Of a stretch of 40,349 nucleotides of DNA, positions 38,796 to 40,349 are shown piece by piece. Positions within the stretch are counted from its first letter, which is position 1. Each line of letters opens with the position of its first letter. The notes beneath the pieces are model-generated. The model was not told the origin of the DNA. It worked only from the letters and a program-made list of their open reading frames with translations, and searched no databases. The translations under genes were made by a program, and so were the position numbers. The DNA comes from a virus, in the IMG/VR virus record IMGVR_UViG_3300037493_002359, positions 1-40,349 of that record; one strand, given 5' to 3'.

Positions 38796-39134
38796 AATGG
38801 CAATTCCCGGTAAACCGGTAAATTCGGTAAAAATTCCCAGCCTTTTTATAATATGGGCACTTTCATTTTACCCAAATTCCTAGAAGCCTAGGAATACAGC
38901 CTTCATTTACCGGTTTACCGTAATACTATCTCTTCTCTTTATAAAGAAAAGAGATATTATAGTAATTAAAGCGGGGATTTGCAGGTTGAGTCGTTTTTTG
39001 CCGTTTTTACCTTTGCGGAGCACTGCCATTTCTCTCGTGTAGCGCCGCGATTTTCCGGAGCTTTTTTTAATAGGTGTTTTTTTGAGTGCTATATAACACA
39101 CCCATAAAAACTATACAGCAACTAAAGAACAATA
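38796..39134. other. Candidate replication origin (AT-rich, mirrored GGTAAA)
   Basis: A 339-base gap without genes, A/T-rich. GGTAAA occurs three times forward (38809, 38817, 38826) and three times inverted as TTTACC (38867, 38906, 38914). A 16-bp perfect inverted repeat spans 38808-38823 and 38905-38920. A nested hairpin ATTCCTAG/CTAGGAAT (38876-38883/38888-38895) and an A/T-rich imperfect hairpin near 38925-38965 follow. A TATATAAC stretch precedes the next gene. Iterons next to a primase-helicase gene fit an origin; operator use by the 39135 protein is an alternative. Confidence 0.55.
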
Positions 39135-39569
39135 ATGAAAAAAGAAACTATAAAAGAGCCGACACAATATGCTTTGAGAATGGAAAAGCGCCGTCTTGCT
39201 AGTGAGGCCAGAGTGATGGAGCTGCTACACAATGCGGACAAGGCGCAATTAGAACGCGACTTCGCTTCTTTGCAGAGACAGCGCGAAAAAACCGCGGTTG
39301 AGCGCGAATGGTCAGAAATCACGCAGCCAGCCGACAAACCGCAATTCGCAGTGCACAAAAAGCTAGTATTGCAGGCGACAACAAAAAACAAGGCAGGAAG
39401 GCCCGCGGAAGCGTGGACAGACCTCGATGCGAGACATTACGGCGAGAAGGTCAAGAACGGGCTAGAAATGGCACTGTGGGCCAAGTACAAGGGCAGCAAA
39501 GGACATGCTCACCGTATCCTAGAAAGAACAGACGTGATATTAGTCATGCCGCGGGAGTTGAGGCAGTAG
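39135..39569 (+). CDS. Charged helical hypothetical protein
   Basis: A 144-residue, highly charged helical protein (ALRMEKRRLASEARVMELLH, LERDFASLQRQREKTAVERE). The C-terminal part is AGRPAEAWTDLDARHYGEKV, WAKYKGSKGHAHRILERT, with an AT-hook-like AGRP. It is flanked by the origin candidate and a terminator, so it may be a DNA-binding replication or regulatory protein. Not recognised. ATG 39135 follows AAAGAACAATA, no SD. Confidence 0.6.
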   Translation: MKKETIKEPTQYALRMEKRRLASEARVMELLHNADKAQLERDFASLQRQREKTAVEREWSEITQPADKPQFAVHKKLVLQATTKNKAGRPAEAWTDLDARHYGEKVKNGLEMALWAKYKGSKGHAHRILERTDVILVMPRELRQ

Positions 39570-39573
39570 ACAC

Positions 39574-39618
39574 AAAAAAAAACCCCTACCAGCACTCACT
39601 GGTAGGGGCTCCCCTTTT
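39574..39618. terminator. Bidirectional Rho-independent terminator
   Basis: The stem CCCCTACCAG (39583-39592) pairs perfectly with CTGGTAGGGG (39599-39608) around a six-base loop. An A9 run (39574-39582) lies before and CTCCCCTTTTT after. Thus it can end rightward transcription of the 39135 gene and leftward transcription of the minus-strand unit. Confidence 0.9.
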
Positions 39619-39641
39619 TACTGACGCCCGTTTTCCGTAGG

Positions 39642-39905
39642 CTACGGAAATAACGCGGCGTCGGGCTCAGTGTCAAGAGCGATGCGTGGGAGCAGTTCAC
39701 TATCCTCGGTCTGCTGGTGCTGGACTGGACGCGCAGGCCGGTCGGGCGGTGGGGCGATAAAGATTGGCGTGTCTGATGCGGGTGTGTCGTATGGGTGCAG
39801 GAAGACGGTGGGATTCCGCTCGGTCAACCGGGCTTCGAGCGAGACAATCCATGTGAGGCTGCTGGCTTGGGAGACAAGGAGGGTGATGAGGATGATGTTT
39901 TTCAT
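39642..39905 (-). CDS. Secreted or membrane-anchored Pro-rich protein
   Basis: An 87-residue product on the minus strand: MKNIILITLLVSQASSLTWI is a signal or anchor segment, then a Pro/Asp-rich region (APPPDRPARPVQHQQ). It is convergent to the rightward genes, with a shared terminator. The minus-strand leader before its ATG is A/C-rich (CACCCACCACCACCCCGAT), as in other genes here, supporting reality. No known family; it could be a surface or superinfection-exclusion protein. Confidence 0.6.
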   Translation of the reverse strand: MKNIILITLLVSQASSLTWIVSLEARLTERNPTVFLHPYDTPASDTPIFIAPPPDRPARPVQHQQTEDSELLPRIALDTEPDAALFP

Positions 39906-39963
39906 ATCGGGGTGGTGGTGGGTGTTGGGTGATTAAAGGGAGGGAGTGGGAGGGTTTTGGTGG

Positions 39964-40020
39964 TTACTTGCGGTATACGGTGCCGTCTGCTAGTGGCTGG
40001 GTGGTGGTGGTCTTGGTCAT
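39964..40020 (-). CDS. Leaderless mini-ORF (18 residues) of minus unit
   Basis: On the minus strand ATG (40018-40020) opens MTKTTTTQPLADGTVYRK and stops at 39964-39966. It is the first ORF downstream of a sigma70-like promoter and starts only nine bases after its -10 box, so it could be read leaderless. Its Thr-rich start suggests a leader peptide. Very short; low certainty. Confidence 0.35.
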   Translation of the reverse strand: MTKTTTTQPLADGTVYRK

Positions 40021-40029
40021 GAGGTGGTG

Positions 40030-40057
40030 ACTATACTCTGATGGGGGATGCGGTCAA
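40030..40057 (-). promoter_or_regulatory. Minus-strand sigma70-like promoter
   Basis: On the minus strand TTGACC (40052-40057) and TATAGT (40030-40035) are spaced by 16 bases. The -35 is one base off consensus and the -10 one base off. It drives the leftward mini-ORF and the 87-residue gene. It is the clearest sigma70 promoter in the window. Confidence 0.65.
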
Positions 40058-40058
40058 T

Positions 40059-40200
40059 GGGGATTGGGTGAGGTATGCAGGTTTTCGCGTTGAACACTGT
40101 TCAATTGATCAAGGCAAACCCATAATGTTCAGAAATGTTGATAATTGCCATAGACACCATACCCACCATAAGTAATCTCTTGAACATGTCACAAAAAGCA
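40059..40200. other. Intergenic control region without genes
   Basis: About 140 bases between the leftward promoter and direct-repeat copy 2. Besides the palindromes I see no ORF of interest and no clear rightward promoter. Confidence 0.4.
40090..40112. promoter_or_regulatory. Palindromic operator TTGAACA-C-TGTTCAA plus TTGATCAA
   Basis: A perfect 7-1-7 inverted repeat (40090-40104) is followed at once by the palindrome TTGATCAA (40105-40112). Further half-sites TGTTCA (40126) and TTGAACA (40180) lie nearby. It sits just behind the leftward promoter, so a repressor could control leftward transcription and possibly rightward transcription too. Confidence 0.55.
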
Positions 40201-40254
40201 GGTTTCCGCCTCGCGCGCATTATTTGTACTGTTGCGACCAAATCTCAATAGTAT
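40201..40254. repeat. Imperfect direct repeat, copy 2
   Basis: The first 26 bases equal 1-26 and the block gaccaaatctcaatagtat is shared; the inverted TTGAGA half is changed to TTGCGA. The flank after it (TATACTAATGAC) differs from copy 1. TATACT (40252-40257) is a good -10 box, without a clear -35 at 16-18 bases. Confidence 0.75.
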
Positions 40255-40341
40255 ACTAATGACTAATTATAAGCGATTTACGGATGTGATACTGTGGGCC
40301 ATGTTTAAGCGGGTTTGAGCTATCAAAGTGGGGCAGTCCGA

Positions 40342-40347
40342 TTGACA
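40342..40347 (+). promoter_or_regulatory. TTGACA motif at the window end
   Basis: CCGATTGACATC ends the window. If the N14 rule holds, a gene would start at 40362, just outside. This suggests the sequence continues and the window is not a closed genome end. Confidence 0.4.
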
Positions 40348-40349
40348 TC

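Noticed and set aside
40090-40104. Verrucomicrobial LexA (SOS) box
   Set aside because: The described box is TGTTC-N4-GAACA; here the half-sites are in reverse order with one base between.
1-40254. Circular genome with terminal direct repeat
   Set aside because: The two repeat copies differ internally and their downstream flanks are unrelated, unlike a simple terminal overlap.

Overview
The window is almost certainly a nearly complete genome of a tailed bacteriophage (Caudoviricetes) with a long, non-contractile, siphovirus-type tail. The head genes are a GpA-type large terminase, a lambda-type portal, a protease/scaffold fusion and an HK97-fold major capsid protein. The tail genes include a tail-chaperone pair joined by a -1 frameshift and a tape-measure protein, and there is no sheath gene. 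The host cannot be named from sequence alone. Classic Shine-Dalgarno sequences are mostly missing, so the host probably uses non-SD initiation; a PVC/Verrucomicrobia- or Bacteroidetes-like host is only a guess. I see no integrase, transposase, rRNA gene or CRISPR array.

Layout. 1-172 is a control region with inverted repeats and one copy of a direct repeat that recurs at 40201. 173-2076 holds small genes, including a RuvC-like resolvase. 2081-8873 is packaging and head (terminase small and large, gpW-like protein, portal, protease with nested scaffold, capsid, decoration protein), closed by a terminator. 8943-18001 is the head-tail connection and tail: completion proteins, tail tube, G/GT chaperones, tape measure, three tandem glycine-rich paralogues and a further paralogous pair. 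18004-19869 has a tRNA-like element and a lysis cassette of very small membrane proteins, a lipoprotein and an M15 endolysin. 19866-25813 encodes receptor-binding and fibre proteins, dominated by an 1145-residue beta-helix spike with an AT-rich centre, and ends in a second terminator.

25957-34934 is a dense run of small accessory genes: a ribbon-helix-helix regulator, three DUF551-like paralogues, cysteine-rich mini-proteins, a DpdA/TGT-like base-exchange enzyme, an RNA ligase, a candidate DNA-binding protein and a DnaQ/PolB-like exonuclease. Two striking arrays in which GGC recurs every five bases lie in gaps here. 34936-38795 is replication: a Pif1/Dda-like helicase and a primase/SF3 helicase. 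The AT-rich gap at 38796-39134, with mirrored GGTAAA repeats, is a good origin candidate. A bidirectional terminator at 39574 separates the last rightward gene from a tiny leftward unit with its own sigma70-like promoter. No replicative DNA polymerase is encoded, so the host polymerase is presumably recruited.

Two things stand out beyond ordinary annotation. First, the hexamer TTGACA lies exactly 14 bases before an ATG at six places in the structural region, including the in-frame internal start of the scaffold domain, with three looser or truncated cases. It cannot be a normal -35 box, because no -10 lies at the right distance and the gene starts too soon, so it looks like a gene-start signal replacing the SD. 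Second, the two GGCNN arrays share internal landmarks (a GGAATATGGC phase break and a GGAAC..GGGC end) while their NN positions vary freely, and each sits just upstream of an A/C-rich leader and a gene start.
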